This document shows positions 33,114 to 41,710 of a stretch of 64,000 nt of DNA, piece after piece. The notes below the pieces were generated by a model, which was not told the DNA's origin, did not search any database, and saw only the letters and a list, made by a program, of their open reading frames with translations. Position 1 is the stretch's first letter, and each line of letters opens with the position of its first letter. Origin of the DNA: Actinoalloteichus_B caeruleus. Lineage in GTDB: Bacteria; Actinomycetota; Actinomycetes; Mycobacteriales; Pseudonocardiaceae. Both the position numbers and the translations under genes were made by a program. The DNA lies in assembly GCF_000718005.1 (NCBI RefSeq), contig NZ_JODV01000007.1; one strand, given 5' to 3'.

Positions 33114-33635
33114 TCAGCTCCGCTGGCCGCTGCCGTCGGGCGGATTCAGGTCGGCCAGCCGACGCTGCCAGCTCTCCCCGTGCGGGACCAGCGTGGCCAG
33201 TCGGACGTCGTCGTCCCGCCGCCGCAGCCGCACCAACAGGTGCTCCTCGGCGAGCTGCTCCGCCGTCCCGGCGCCCCACTCCACGACGACGAGGCTGTCG
33301 GAGAGGTCGCTGACGAGGTCCAGGTCCTCCAGCTCGGCGAGCCCTCCCAGCCGGTAGGCGTCGACGTGGACCAGCTGCACCCCGCGTCCCTCGGGGGTCG
33401 GGCGGTGCACCCTGGCGATGACGAACGTCGGCGAGGTGACCCGGCCCGTCACCCCGAGTGCCGCCGCGACGCCACGGGCGAACACGGTCTTGCCGGCGCC
33501 CAGCGGCCCGTCGAGCAGGATCAGGTCGCCGGCCAGCGCCACCTCGCCGACGCGTCGCCCCAGCCGCTCGGTGTCCTCGGGCGTGGGCAGGTCGACCGAC
33601 CAGTGGCCGGTCCGTGTCCCCGTCGTGTCGCTCAT
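33114..33635 (-). CDS. tsaE: TsaE, ATPase of tRNA threonylcarbamoylation
   Basis: 173 residues. Walker A LDGPLGAGKTVFARGVAAAL, switch region VTSPTFVIARVH, VHVDAYRLGG and VVVEWGAG (Walker B-like) all fit TsaE. It is needed to recycle the TsaBD complex. ATG 33635 follows GGAAGG at 3-4 nt; the longer open frame to 33794 is not TsaE-like. In mycobacteria tsaE directly follows tsaB; here an accessory block separates them and an alpha/beta hydrolase and alr lie upstream. Confidence 0.95.
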   Translation of the reverse strand: MSDTTGTRTGHWSVDLPTPEDTERLGRRVGEVALAGDLILLDGPLGAGKTVFARGVAAALGVTGRVTSPTFVIARVHRPTPEGRGVQLVHVDAYRLGGLAELEDLDLVSDLSDSLVVVEWGAGTAEQLAEEHLLVRLRRRDDDVRLATLVPHGESWQRRLADLNPPDGSGQRS

Positions 33636-33822
33636 CAGCCTTCCCGTGCCTCGTGCTGGTCGAGAGGTGTGCCCGTCCCGTACCGGTGGTGGGCCCACGC
33701 CCGGGCCGGCCGGTCGTGGTTGGCGATCCGGTGGAACCCACCATGCCTCCGCGGTGAACGCCGCGCCAGCGATGTCCCCCGTTCCAACACCCACCGGGTC
33801 CCGGGACCCCGCCGCGCCCGGG

Positions 33823-34911
33823 TCACCGACCGCTCCGCTGCCGGCCGCGGTGCGACTCCCGGTTCTCCACCACCCGGCGGATCAACCCGCGCAACGCCTC
33901 GGTGGTCAGGTCGGAGCGCTCCAACATGACCATGTGGCCGGCACCGGCGACGCTGACGAACTCGGCGTCCGGCAGTTCCGCGGCGATGATCTCCGAGTGG
34001 GAGAAGGGCGTCACCCGGTCGGCGTCCCCGGCCAGCACGAGGGTCTCGCAGTGCGCCAGGCCGCTGAGGGCCGCCACCCGGTCGTGGGTGGTGAAGGTGT
34101 CCACGAAGTCGGCGAACACCCGCATCGGCGTCGCCTGGATCATGTCGTACATCAGGTTCACCAGCGCGGGGTCCACCGACTTGTCGCCGAAGGCCACCGC
34201 GCGGGTCGCTCCCCAGGTGAGGTGGTTGCCGGCCCGACGGGCCGCCTCCAACAGCTCGGGCTGCCAGTCGGCGAACCTCCCGAGGCCCCGGGTCACCGGG
34301 TTGCGGCGGGAGAGCAACGTCCTCGGCAGGCCGCTCTTGCCCACGTCCCCGGCCGCGGTGCCCACCAGGGCCACCCCCCTGACCAGTTCCCCGAAGAGTT
34401 CCGGTTGCTGTTCGGCCAGGGCCATCACCGTCATGCCGCCCATCGAGTGGCCCACCAGGACCACCGGGCCGGTGGGCGCCGCGACCCGCAGCACCGCGGC
34501 CAGGTCCCTGCCCAGCTGCTCGATGGTGGCGGAGTCGCGGCGACCCCGGCCGGAGCGGCCGTGGCTGCGCTGGTCGTAGAGCACCAGCCGCACCCTCGGT
34601 GACTCCGACTCCGGCAGGTCCCGCCGCTGGAAGTGCCAACACCGGCGGTCGACCACGTACCCGTGCACGAGGACCACGGTGACCTCGGCCCCGCCACCGA
34701 CCGGGTCGATCTCCTCGACCGCCAGCGGCAGCCCGTCGTCGGCGGCGACGGTGTACTCGCGGTCGGCCGGCGACACCCCGAGCTCGGCGAGCTCACCGCG
34801 TTCCCGCAACGCGGCGAACCTGGCGCTCTGGGCGGCGGCGCCCACCACCGCACCGCCGAGGGCGGCACCGATCACGCCGCCGACCATGCCGACCACCTGC
34901 CAGGGCCTCAC
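33823..34911 (-). CDS. Alpha/beta hydrolase with N-terminal membrane segment
   Basis: 362 residues. An N-terminal hydrophobic Gly/Ala-rich segment (VVGMVGGVIGAALGGAVVG) is likely a membrane anchor or signal. The hydrolase domain has the oxyanion HGYVVDRRCWHF, nucleophile Ser in VLVGHSMGGM, Asp in LAGDADRVTPFSHSE, and His in AGAGHMVMLE. Lid helices lie between. The family resembles the esterase between alr and tsaE in mycobacteria (Rv3422/3 region). GTG 34911 overlaps the alr stop by four bases (GTGA), so it is coupled to alr. Substrate unknown. Confidence 0.88.
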   Translation of the reverse strand: MRPWQVVGMVGGVIGAALGGAVVGAAAQSARFAALRERGELAELGVSPADREYTVAADDGLPLAVEEIDPVGGGAEVTVVLVHGYVVDRRCWHFQRRDLPESESPRVRLVLYDQRSHGRSGRGRRDSATIEQLGRDLAAVLRVAAPTGPVVLVGHSMGGMTVMALAEQQPELFGELVRGVALVGTAAGDVGKSGLPRTLLSRRNPVTRGLGRFADWQPELLEAARRAGNHLTWGATRAVAFGDKSVDPALVNLMYDMIQATPMRVFADFVDTFTTHDRVAALSGLAHCETLVLAGDADRVTPFSHSEIIAAELPDAEFVSVAGAGHMVMLERSDLTTEALRGLIRRVVENRESHRGRQRSGR

Positions 34912-36095
34912 CGGCGACGCTCCTCGCGGACGGCCCGCACCGGGTGCGGGGCGCCGGTGACCTCGAACCGGTGGCCTCGCGGCCGGTACATCCCGGTCAC
35001 GATCTCGTAGTTGATGGTGCCGATGGCGTCCGCCCACTCACTCGCGGTGGGTTCTCCGTGGTCCCCCGGCCCGAAGAGCACCACCTCGGTTCCCTCGGAC
35101 ACCGCGTCGTCACCGCAGTCGACCACGAACTGGTCCATGCAGACCCGACCCGCGATGGGGCGACGTCTGCCGGCCAGCCACACCGACATCCGCCCGGAGA
35201 TCGCCCTGGGCACGCCGTCGGCGTACCCGACCGGGACGAGGGCCAGCGTCGTGTCCCGCTCGGCGGTCCACGTGTGCCCGTAGGACACCGACTCCCCGGC
35301 CCGGACCCGTTTGACCAGGGCCACCACCGACCGGAAGGTCATCGCCGGCCGCAGCGGAGGTGTCGCGGCCTCGGGCACCGGGTTGAGACCGTAGATCGCG
35401 ATCCCGGGGCGCACGAGCTCGAAGTGCAGGTCGGGCCGGGTCAACGTCGCTGGGGAGTTCGCCAGGTGCCGGATGGGGTCGAGCCCGGCGGCCCTGGCCG
35501 TTCGGTACGCGTCCTGGAACCGTTCCGCCTGGCGGTCGATGGAGGGGTGGTGGGGTTCGTCCGCGCAGGCGAGGTGCGACCAGACGGCCACGACCCGGAC
35601 CAGGCCCGCGCGTTCGGCGTCCGCCGCCGCGCCCACGAGGGCCGGCCAGTCCTCCTCGGTGGCACCACCCCGGGACAACCCGGTGTCGATCTTGAGGTGG
35701 ATGCGGGCCGCGCCGCCCACCTCCGCGGCGGCGGCGATCACCGCCCGCAGGGTGTCGAGGGTGGCCACGGACAGGTCGATGTCGGCCCGGACGGCCTCGG
35801 TGAACGTCTCCCCGGGCAGGTGCAGCCAGCACAGCACCGGGGCCGTCAGGCCATGCGCCCGCAGGTGCAGGGCCTCGTCCTGGGACCGCACACCCAGCCA
35901 GCCAGCCCCACCGCGCAGGGCCGCCCGCGCCGCCGCGACCGCGCCGTGCCCGTACCCGTCGGCCTTGACCACGGCCATGGTCCCGGCGCCCGACCGGGCC
36001 GCGATGGCGACCAGCAACTCGACGTTGTGCTGGATGGCCGTCGTGTCCACCACCACGTCCGCCCGGGACAGTGGCGCGTCCTGTTCTGCGCTCAT
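34908..36095 (-). CDS. alr: Alanine racemase
   Basis: 395 residues. PLP-dependent conversion of L-Ala to D-Ala for peptidoglycan. PLP Lys44 in AVVKADGYGHG, RIHLKIDTGLSRGG, LVRPGIAIYGLNP, catalytic Tyr in SVSYGHTW, and CMDQFVVDCGDD. Full length and normal in all key sites. ATG 36095. Downstream genes are coupled (alpha/beta hydrolase, then tsaE). Corresponds to Rv3423c. Confidence 0.97.
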   Translation of the reverse strand: MSAEQDAPLSRADVVVDTTAIQHNVELLVAIAARSGAGTMAVVKADGYGHGAVAAARAALRGGAGWLGVRSQDEALHLRAHGLTAPVLCWLHLPGETFTEAVRADIDLSVATLDTLRAVIAAAAEVGGAARIHLKIDTGLSRGGATEEDWPALVGAAADAERAGLVRVVAVWSHLACADEPHHPSIDRQAERFQDAYRTARAAGLDPIRHLANSPATLTRPDLHFELVRPGIAIYGLNPVPEAATPPLRPAMTFRSVVALVKRVRAGESVSYGHTWTAERDTTLALVPVGYADGVPRAISGRMSVWLAGRRRPIAGRVCMDQFVVDCGDDAVSEGTEVVLFGPGDHGEPTASEWADAIGTINYEIVTGMYRPRGHRFEVTGAPHPVRAVREERRR

Positions 36096-36166
36096 GACGA
36101 CTCCATGGTGTCACGACGAGGAGCCGGGTCCCGGCAGGCGGGCCGGGTTCGGGGCGACCGCTGGTG

Positions 36167-37642
36167 TCACGGCAGCAGTCCGGCGGAACGCCGCAGCACC
36201 CGGATCGCCTCGGACACCGAGGGGACCAGCGCGGACGCCCCGATCGGCGCTCCTCGCGCCGCGAGTTCCCCGGCCAGTTCGTGGGCGCTGGCCGCCCAGG
36301 CGGCGGCGAGCGCCGGTTCCGCCCCCGAGGCCAGCAGGGCACCGATCATCCCGGTCAGCACGTCCCCCGACCCCGCGGTCGAGACCCAGGACGAGGTCGA
36401 GCGGTTCACCAGGACGTGGCCGTCCGGGTCCGCGACGACCGTGGTGTTCCCCTTGAGCAGGACCACGCAGCGGAACCGGCGCGCAGCCCGGCGGACGGCG
36501 TCCACCCGGTCCGTGCCGACCTCGCCGGCCAGGCGGGTGAACTCGCCCTCGTGCGGGGTCAGGACCCACGTCGTGTCGGGGTCGTGGAGGTCCCACAGTT
36601 CCTCGTGCCGCGCCAGGAGCGTGATCGCGTCGGCGTCCAGGCACGTCGGCAGCCCCGCCGCGAGGACCTGTTCCAACACCCTCCGCCCGGTCTCACCGAC
36701 CCCGATGCCCGGTCCGGCGGCCCAGGCCTGCACCCGCCCCGCGTCCTCCACCGACCCGGTGACCACCACCTCCGGCCAGGTGGAACGCACGGCGTCCGCG
36801 GCCGGTCCGGCGTAGCGCACCATGCCCGAGGTCGCCGCGACGGCCGCTCCCGTCGCCAGCACCGCCGCCCCGGGGAACACCGAGGAGCCGGCGGCCACCC
36901 CGACGACGCCCTGCGTGTACTTGTCGTCGGCCGGCCCGGGCACCGGCCAGCCCAGCCCCACGTCGTGCCGGTCGAGCGCCCGGAGGTCCGGCTCACCCAG
37001 CTCCGGGCCGAGACCGATGTCGACGACCCGCAGCTCCCCGACGTGTTCGCTTCCCGGGCCGAGGAGGTGCAGGGGTTTGCGCGCACCGAAGGTGACGGTG
37101 GCGGTGGCCCGCACCGCGGGCCCGGGCACCGCTCCGGTGTCCGGGTCGACGCCGCTGGGGAGGTCGACCGCGAGGACCGGGCAGGACAGCCGCGAGACCA
37201 CCTCGGCGGCGACCGGTCGCAACGGCCCGGACGCGGAGATCCCGACGATCCCGTCCACCGCCAGATCGGCGGCGGCCAGGCGGGGGGCCACGGCGGTCAC
37301 CTCGTCGTGGTCCCCGACCTCCACCACTCGGCCGCCGGTCCGGCGCAGGGCGGCCAGCCCTTCCGGGTGGGCCCGGCCGGGAGCCAGCAGCAGCGCCGTG
37401 ACGTCCACCCCACGGCGGCGGAGGAAGGCGCCGGCCCACAGCGCGTCCCCGCCGTTGTTGCCCGCACCCACGAGGAGCACGACACGTCGACCGCTGGTAC
37501 CTCCGGTGTGCGCCCGCAACATCACGGCCGCCTCCACCGCGACCCCGTACGCCGCGCGCCGCATCAGCCGGGCGGACGGCACCCGGCGCAGCAACCGGTC
37601 CTCGGCGTCCCGAACCCGCGTCGTCGTCCACGCACCCCGCAC
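36167..37642 (-). CDS. nnr: Bifunctional NAD(P)H-hydrate epimerase/dehydratase (Nnr)
   Basis: 491 residues. Repairs hydrated NAD(P)H. The N-terminal epimerase (YjeF_N) has VLLVGAGNNGGDALWAGAFL and VDLPSGVDPDTG. The C-terminal ADP-dependent dehydratase has DDKYTQGVVGVAAGSS, PGIGVGETG, LTPHEGEFTRLAG, LLKGNTTVV and STAGSGDVLTGMIGALLASG. The usual N-terminal residue pattern of the family, MRGAWTTTRVRDAEDRLL, is retained. ATG 37642. It lies 71 bp upstream of alr and likely shares transcription. Confidence 0.95.
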   Translation of the reverse strand: MRGAWTTTRVRDAEDRLLRRVPSARLMRRAAYGVAVEAAVMLRAHTGGTSGRRVVLLVGAGNNGGDALWAGAFLRRRGVDVTALLLAPGRAHPEGLAALRRTGGRVVEVGDHDEVTAVAPRLAAADLAVDGIVGISASGPLRPVAAEVVSRLSCPVLAVDLPSGVDPDTGAVPGPAVRATATVTFGARKPLHLLGPGSEHVGELRVVDIGLGPELGEPDLRALDRHDVGLGWPVPGPADDKYTQGVVGVAAGSSVFPGAAVLATGAAVAATSGMVRYAGPAADAVRSTWPEVVVTGSVEDAGRVQAWAAGPGIGVGETGRRVLEQVLAAGLPTCLDADAITLLARHEELWDLHDPDTTWVLTPHEGEFTRLAGEVGTDRVDAVRRAARRFRCVVLLKGNTTVVADPDGHVLVNRSTSSWVSTAGSGDVLTGMIGALLASGAEPALAAAWAASAHELAGELAARGAPIGASALVPSVSEAIRVLRRSAGLLP

Positions 37643-37830
37643 TTGCCCTCCCGCTGGCCGCAGTTCGGCGGACCGGACGGCCCGGCCGAGGTGGGGGAGC
37701 GCCCCCGTGGACCGCCCCGGTCGGGGGCTACCCGCGCACCACCGTCCTCACCCACCGCGTCCAGCCTCGCGCAGGGCGAGGGGATCGGGCCAGCCCCGCC
37801 GGGCGACCCCGCGACCCACCGAGCGCGAGG

Positions 37831-39702
37831 TCACTCCACGGTGACCGACTTCGCGAGGTTGCGGGGCTTGTCGACGTCGTACCCCTTGGCGCGGGCGATC
37901 TCCGCCGCCAGCACCTGGAGCGGGATCGTCGACACCAACGGCTGGAGGAGGGTCGGCACGGCCGGGATCTCGATGAGGTGGTCGGCGAAGGGGCGCACGG
38001 TGTCGTCGCCCTCCTCCGCGATGACGATCGTGCGCGCCCCCCGCGCCTGGATCTCGCGGATGTTCGACAGCAGCTTCGAGTGCAGCACCGCCCGCCCCTT
38101 GGGGGAGGGCATGACCACGACGACGGGAAGCCCCTCCTCGATCAGGGCGATGGGGCCGTGCTTCAGTTCCCCGGCCGCGAAGCCCTCCGCGTGCATGTAG
38201 GCGAGTTCCTTGAGCTTGAGCGCGCCCTCCAGGGCCACCGGGTAGCCGACGTGCCTCCCGAGGAAGAGGACGGCCTTCGCGGTGGCCAGGTCCCGCGCCA
38301 GCTCCCGCACCTGGGGGGCGGTGCCCAGCACCGTGGACACCGCCTGGGGCATGGCCTCCAGCTCCGCGAACTCCCGCGCGACCTCGTCCGGGTACTTGGT
38401 CCCGCGTGCCGAGGCCAGGGCCAGACCCACGAGGTAGTTGGCGGCGACCTGCGCGAGGAAGGCCTTCGTGGAGGCCACGCCGATCTCCGGGCCCGCGTGC
38501 GTGTACAGCACCGCGTCGGACTCCCGGGGGATCTGGGCGCCGTTGGTGTTGCACACCGCGAGCACCCGGGCCTTCTGCTCCCGGGCGTGGCGGATCGCCT
38601 CCAGGGTGTCGGCGGTCTCACCCGACTGGGAGACGGCGACGACCAGGGTGTCCCGGTCGAGCACCGGGTCCCGGTAGCGGAACTCGCTGGCCAGCTCGAC
38701 CTCGACCGGCAAGCGGCACCAGTGCTCGATGGCGTACTTGGCGACCAGCCCGGAGTGGTACGCGGAGCCGCAGGCCACGACGAACACCTTGTCGATGTCG
38801 CGGAGGTCCTGGTCGGCGAGCCGCTGCTCGTCCAGCACGACCCTGCCGTCCACGAAGTGGCCGCGCAGGGTGTTGGCGAGCGCCTCGGGCTGCTCCTCGA
38901 TCTCCTTGAGCATGAAGTACTCGTGGCCGCCCTTCTCGGCGGCGTCCATGTCCCAGTCGACGTGGAAGGGGCGGGTCTCGACGTCCACGCCGTGGAAGTC
39001 GGTGACCCGGTACCCCGCGTCGTCGATCTCCACCACCTGGTCCTGGCCCAGCTCGACGGCGTCCCGCGTGTGTTCGATGAAGGCGGCCACGTCGGAGGCC
39101 ACGAAGGTCTCGCCCTCCCCCACGCCCACCACCAGCGGGGAGGACCGCCGGGCCGCGATGACGCGTCCCGGCACGTCGGCGTGCGTCACGACGAGGGTGA
39201 AGGCGCCCTCCAACCGGCGGCAGACGGCGCGGACGCTGGCCGCCAGGTCACCCGCCGTGCCGTGGTCGTCGACGCCGTCGTACGCCCTGGCGATGAGGTG
39301 CGCGGTCGTCTCGGTGTCGGTGTCACTGGTCAGCTCGACACCGGACCGCTCCAGCTCGGCACGGAGCACGCCGAAGTTCTCGATGATGCCGTTGTGCACC
39401 ACCGCCACCCGACCGGTGGTGTCGACGTGGGGGTGGGCGTTGCGGTCGGTGGGGGCGCCGTGCGTGGCCCACCGGGTGTGGCCCATGCCGGCGGTCCCGC
39501 GCAGGCTGTCCCGCCCGACCTCGTCGAGCCGGGCCTCCAGGTTGCCCAGCTGGCCGGCTCGCCGCTCGACCGCCAGGCCGCCGGCCCCGTCAAGCACCGC
39601 GACCCCGGACGAGTCGTAACCGCGGTACTCGAGACGGCGCAAGCCGTCGAGCACCACGTCAAGCGCCTGCTTGTTCCCGACGTATCCCACGATTCCGCAC
39701 AC
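37831..39702 (-). CDS. glmS: Glutamine--fructose-6-phosphate aminotransferase GlmS
   Basis: 623 residues. First step of UDP-GlcNAc synthesis. Class II glutaminase with nucleophile Cys2 (MCGIVGYVGN after processing), HTRWATHG, then two SIS domains: VACGSAYHSGLVAKY, SQSGETADTLEAI, NTNGAQIPRESDAV; and HVGYPVALEGALKLKELAYM, then the conserved C-terminal KPRNLAKSVTVE. GTG 39702 gives Cys as residue 2, which is required for activity. No glmS ribozyme is seen. glmM, next in the pathway, lies 6 kb on in the same orientation. Confidence 0.97.
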   Translation of the reverse strand: MCGIVGYVGNKQALDVVLDGLRRLEYRGYDSSGVAVLDGAGGLAVERRAGQLGNLEARLDEVGRDSLRGTAGMGHTRWATHGAPTDRNAHPHVDTTGRVAVVHNGIIENFGVLRAELERSGVELTSDTDTETTAHLIARAYDGVDDHGTAGDLAASVRAVCRRLEGAFTLVVTHADVPGRVIAARRSSPLVVGVGEGETFVASDVAAFIEHTRDAVELGQDQVVEIDDAGYRVTDFHGVDVETRPFHVDWDMDAAEKGGHEYFMLKEIEEQPEALANTLRGHFVDGRVVLDEQRLADQDLRDIDKVFVVACGSAYHSGLVAKYAIEHWCRLPVEVELASEFRYRDPVLDRDTLVVAVSQSGETADTLEAIRHAREQKARVLAVCNTNGAQIPRESDAVLYTHAGPEIGVASTKAFLAQVAANYLVGLALASARGTKYPDEVAREFAELEAMPQAVSTVLGTAPQVRELARDLATAKAVLFLGRHVGYPVALEGALKLKELAYMHAEGFAAGELKHGPIALIEEGLPVVVVMPSPKGRAVLHSKLLSNIREIQARGARTIVIAEEGDDTVRPFADHLIEIPAVPTLLQPLVSTIPLQVLAAEIARAKGYDVDKPRNLAKSVTVE

Positions 39703-39869
39703 GCCGAACAGGGTAGCTAGCCAACACTCCGTCACCGGACCGGTCAGCCCCTCGGGTGACGGCGCTCGCGTCGCCGACCCGCCGCCGCGGTGCCTCGGAT
39801 CGAGTGGGGTGGCGGTCAGGTGGGGCGCGACTGCCCGGAAGCGTCGATCATCGACTACCGTCGCCCCTC

Positions 39870-40697
39870 ATGGCCCGCTTTGCCAAGAAGCTGATCGCCG
39901 AACTCAGCCAGCCAGGACCGCACGGCGTGCTGCGCGGGGACCTCGCGCTGGTCGGACTGCCGGGGACGGTCGTCACACCACGGCAGGGGCTGGGCCTTCC
40001 GGCGGTCGCCTTCGGGCACGGGTGGATGCAGCCGACCCGCCGCTACCGCGACCTGCTCCGCCACCTGGCCTCCTGGGGCTTCGTGGTCGCCGCCCCCGCC
40101 ACCCACCAGGGATTGCTGCCCTCGCACCGGCTCTTCGCCGCCGACCTCCACACCGCGCTGGAGGTGTGCGCGAAGGTGCGGCTGGGCGCCGGGGACATCA
40201 GCGTCGACCCCGACCGGATGGGAGTGGTGGGGCACTCGTTCGGCGCGGGCGCGGCCGTGCTCGCGGCGGCGAACTGGCCGGAGATCAGGGCCGTCGTCAC
40301 CCTGGCCGTCACCGAGACGCGGCCCTCGGCGATCAACGCGGCGCGGGACTGCGGGGCGCCGGCGCTGCACCTGGCCGCCGAGGAGGACCGGATCGCTCCC
40401 CCCGTGGCGATGGCCGAGCCCGTCTCGCACGGCTGGAAGGGCCCGGTGCAGCTACGCACCGTGCGCAAGGCCAACCACCTGACCTTCGCCGAGGGCCGCC
40501 ACTGGACGGACCTGTTGATGGACGGCCGGCCCCGGCGCCAACACGCGGACCTGGTGAAGGCCCTGACCACCGCCTTCCTGCTCCGCGTGCTCACCGACGA
40601 CCGGCGCTACGACACGCTGTTGGAGACCGAGGTGAAGGGCGCGACCCTCGACTACAGCCGTGGCCGGCGGCAGGACCGGGGCCGTCTCCCCGCCTGA
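39870..40697 (+). CDS. Alpha/beta hydrolase (dienelactone hydrolase/chlorophyllase-like)
   Basis: 275 residues. Oxyanion loop FGHGWMQPTRRYRD, GVVGHSFGAGAAVLA with nucleophile Ser, AAEEDRIAPP as the Asp-bearing turn, and ANHLTFAEGRHW with His. All parts of the triad are present. No signal peptide. The family includes PHB-depolymerase-like and PET-hydrolase-like enzymes, and chlorophyllase-like domains; the substrate is not decidable. ATG 39870 is chosen over earlier in-frame starts because the upstream part lacks coding character. Divergent from glmS. Confidence 0.85.
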   Translation: MARFAKKLIAELSQPGPHGVLRGDLALVGLPGTVVTPRQGLGLPAVAFGHGWMQPTRRYRDLLRHLASWGFVVAAPATHQGLLPSHRLFAADLHTALEVCAKVRLGAGDISVDPDRMGVVGHSFGAGAAVLAAANWPEIRAVVTLAVTETRPSAINAARDCGAPALHLAAEEDRIAPPVAMAEPVSHGWKGPVQLRTVRKANHLTFAEGRHWTDLLMDGRPRRQHADLVKALTTAFLLRVLTDDRRYDTLLETEVKGATLDYSRGRRQDRGRLPA

Positions 40698-41157
40698 CCC
40701 GCCTCCACCGCCGCCCAGCCGGGCGGGCCGGACCGGGAAGGGCTCCACCTCCCAGCCGGGCTCGCGCCATCGCGGGGCGCCTGACGGGCGCGGGGCACGG
40801 GTACGTGACTGACGGGTGCCGACCGGCCCGGCGCCGGGGCGGGCGGCTGTGGTCCCTGACGCCGGCACCCGTGGGCGACGGTTCCCGGTGGTGGGCGGGG
40901 ACCACCGACCTCCGCCCGAGCTCCCAGGGGCAGGGCGGGGCGCCGGGACGGCGGCCGCCGCTCGCCGGGCACTCCCACGGACCGCCCACCACGGCGATGG
41001 GCGGGAGACCACCCCGGCCATGTCGGGTGGGGCGCCGAGGGCGCCCCTGCCACAGCTCGCCGGGTTCCCCGGCGGCCACCCGACGTCCCGACACCGCACG
41101 ACCGGGACCCGGCCCCGGCGGGACGGCCGGGACACCAGCGCGCCCCGGCCTGGCCGA
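40698..41157. other. 460-bp convergent intergenic region with short hairpin
   Basis: Between the hydrolase and coiled-coil genes. A small perfect hairpin CCGCCC-AGCC-GGGCGG at 40711-40726, 14 bp after the hydrolase stop, may terminate it. Otherwise only shadow frames. Confidence 0.5.
40711..40726. terminator. Short hairpin after the alpha/beta hydrolase gene
   Basis: CCGCCC-AGCC-GGGCGG, a 6-bp GC stem with a 4-nt loop, 13 nt after the stop codon. Weak evidence. Confidence 0.35.
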
Positions 41158-41664
41158 TCAGTGCAGCCAGCCGCCCTCCGAGTAGTCCTCGTCCTCGTCG
41201 TCGTCACGCCGCCGCCGGGACGTCAGGGGCGGCCCGCCCAGGCCTGGCCGGGGGGCACCGGGTGACGGCGCGGCCGGGCCGGCGACCGGGACGTCCGGCC
41301 GCCGGGGCTCCGGAGCCGGGGCCGGCTCGGCGGCCGGACGCGCCGGCGGGTGCCCGACGGGCGCCCCGCCGTACTGGTCCGACGTGGGTTCCTCGTCCTC
41401 CGGGCCGAAGGCGAACTCCCCGCCACCGCCCCGCTGGGTCGCGGCGGAGGTGTCCCAGCCGCCGGCCTCCTTCCGCCGCACCGCGCTCTCGTGCAGCCGC
41501 TTGGCCACGGCCGCCGCGTGCGCGAAACGCTGCTGGGTCTGCTCCCGCAGCTTCTTCCGGCTCTCCGTCACCCGACGTTCGAGGAGGGCACGCCGGTCAC
41601 CGTGCTCCTTCGTGATCCCGGCCAGGCGGCCCTTGGCCGCCGCCAACCGCTCCGCCGCGCTCAT
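41158..41664 (-). CDS. Coiled-coil protein of the ESX-associated gene set
   Basis: 168 residues. A charged helical N-terminus (about 1-70; ERLAAAKGRLAGITKEHGDR, KKLREQTQQRFAHAAAVAK, RLHESAVRRKE) is likely coiled-coil. Then GGWDTSAATQ and an acidic, Pro-rich disordered tail ending in RRRRDDDEDEDYSEGGWLH. No membrane segment. ATG 41664 has GGGGGAG at about 5 nt. It is 46 bp downstream of the very large Gly/Pro-rich gene and apparently in one operon with it and the EspC-like gene. Function unknown; a chaperone or substrate role in type VII secretion is inferred only from context. Confidence 0.75.
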   Translation of the reverse strand: MSAAERLAAAKGRLAGITKEHGDRRALLERRVTESRKKLREQTQQRFAHAAAVAKRLHESAVRRKEAGGWDTSAATQRGGGGEFAFGPEDEEPTSDQYGGAPVGHPPARPAAEPAPAPEPRRPDVPVAGPAAPSPGAPRPGLGGPPLTSRRRRDDDEDEDYSEGGWLH

Positions 41665-41710
41665 CCGGCTCCCCCGCTCCCACCGACCGCGACACGGTGG
41701 TCCCCGTCGT

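Noticed and set aside
39703..39869. glmS riboswitch-ribozyme upstream of glmS
   Set aside because: The leader is short and lacks the conserved core; actinobacterial glmS genes generally do not carry it.
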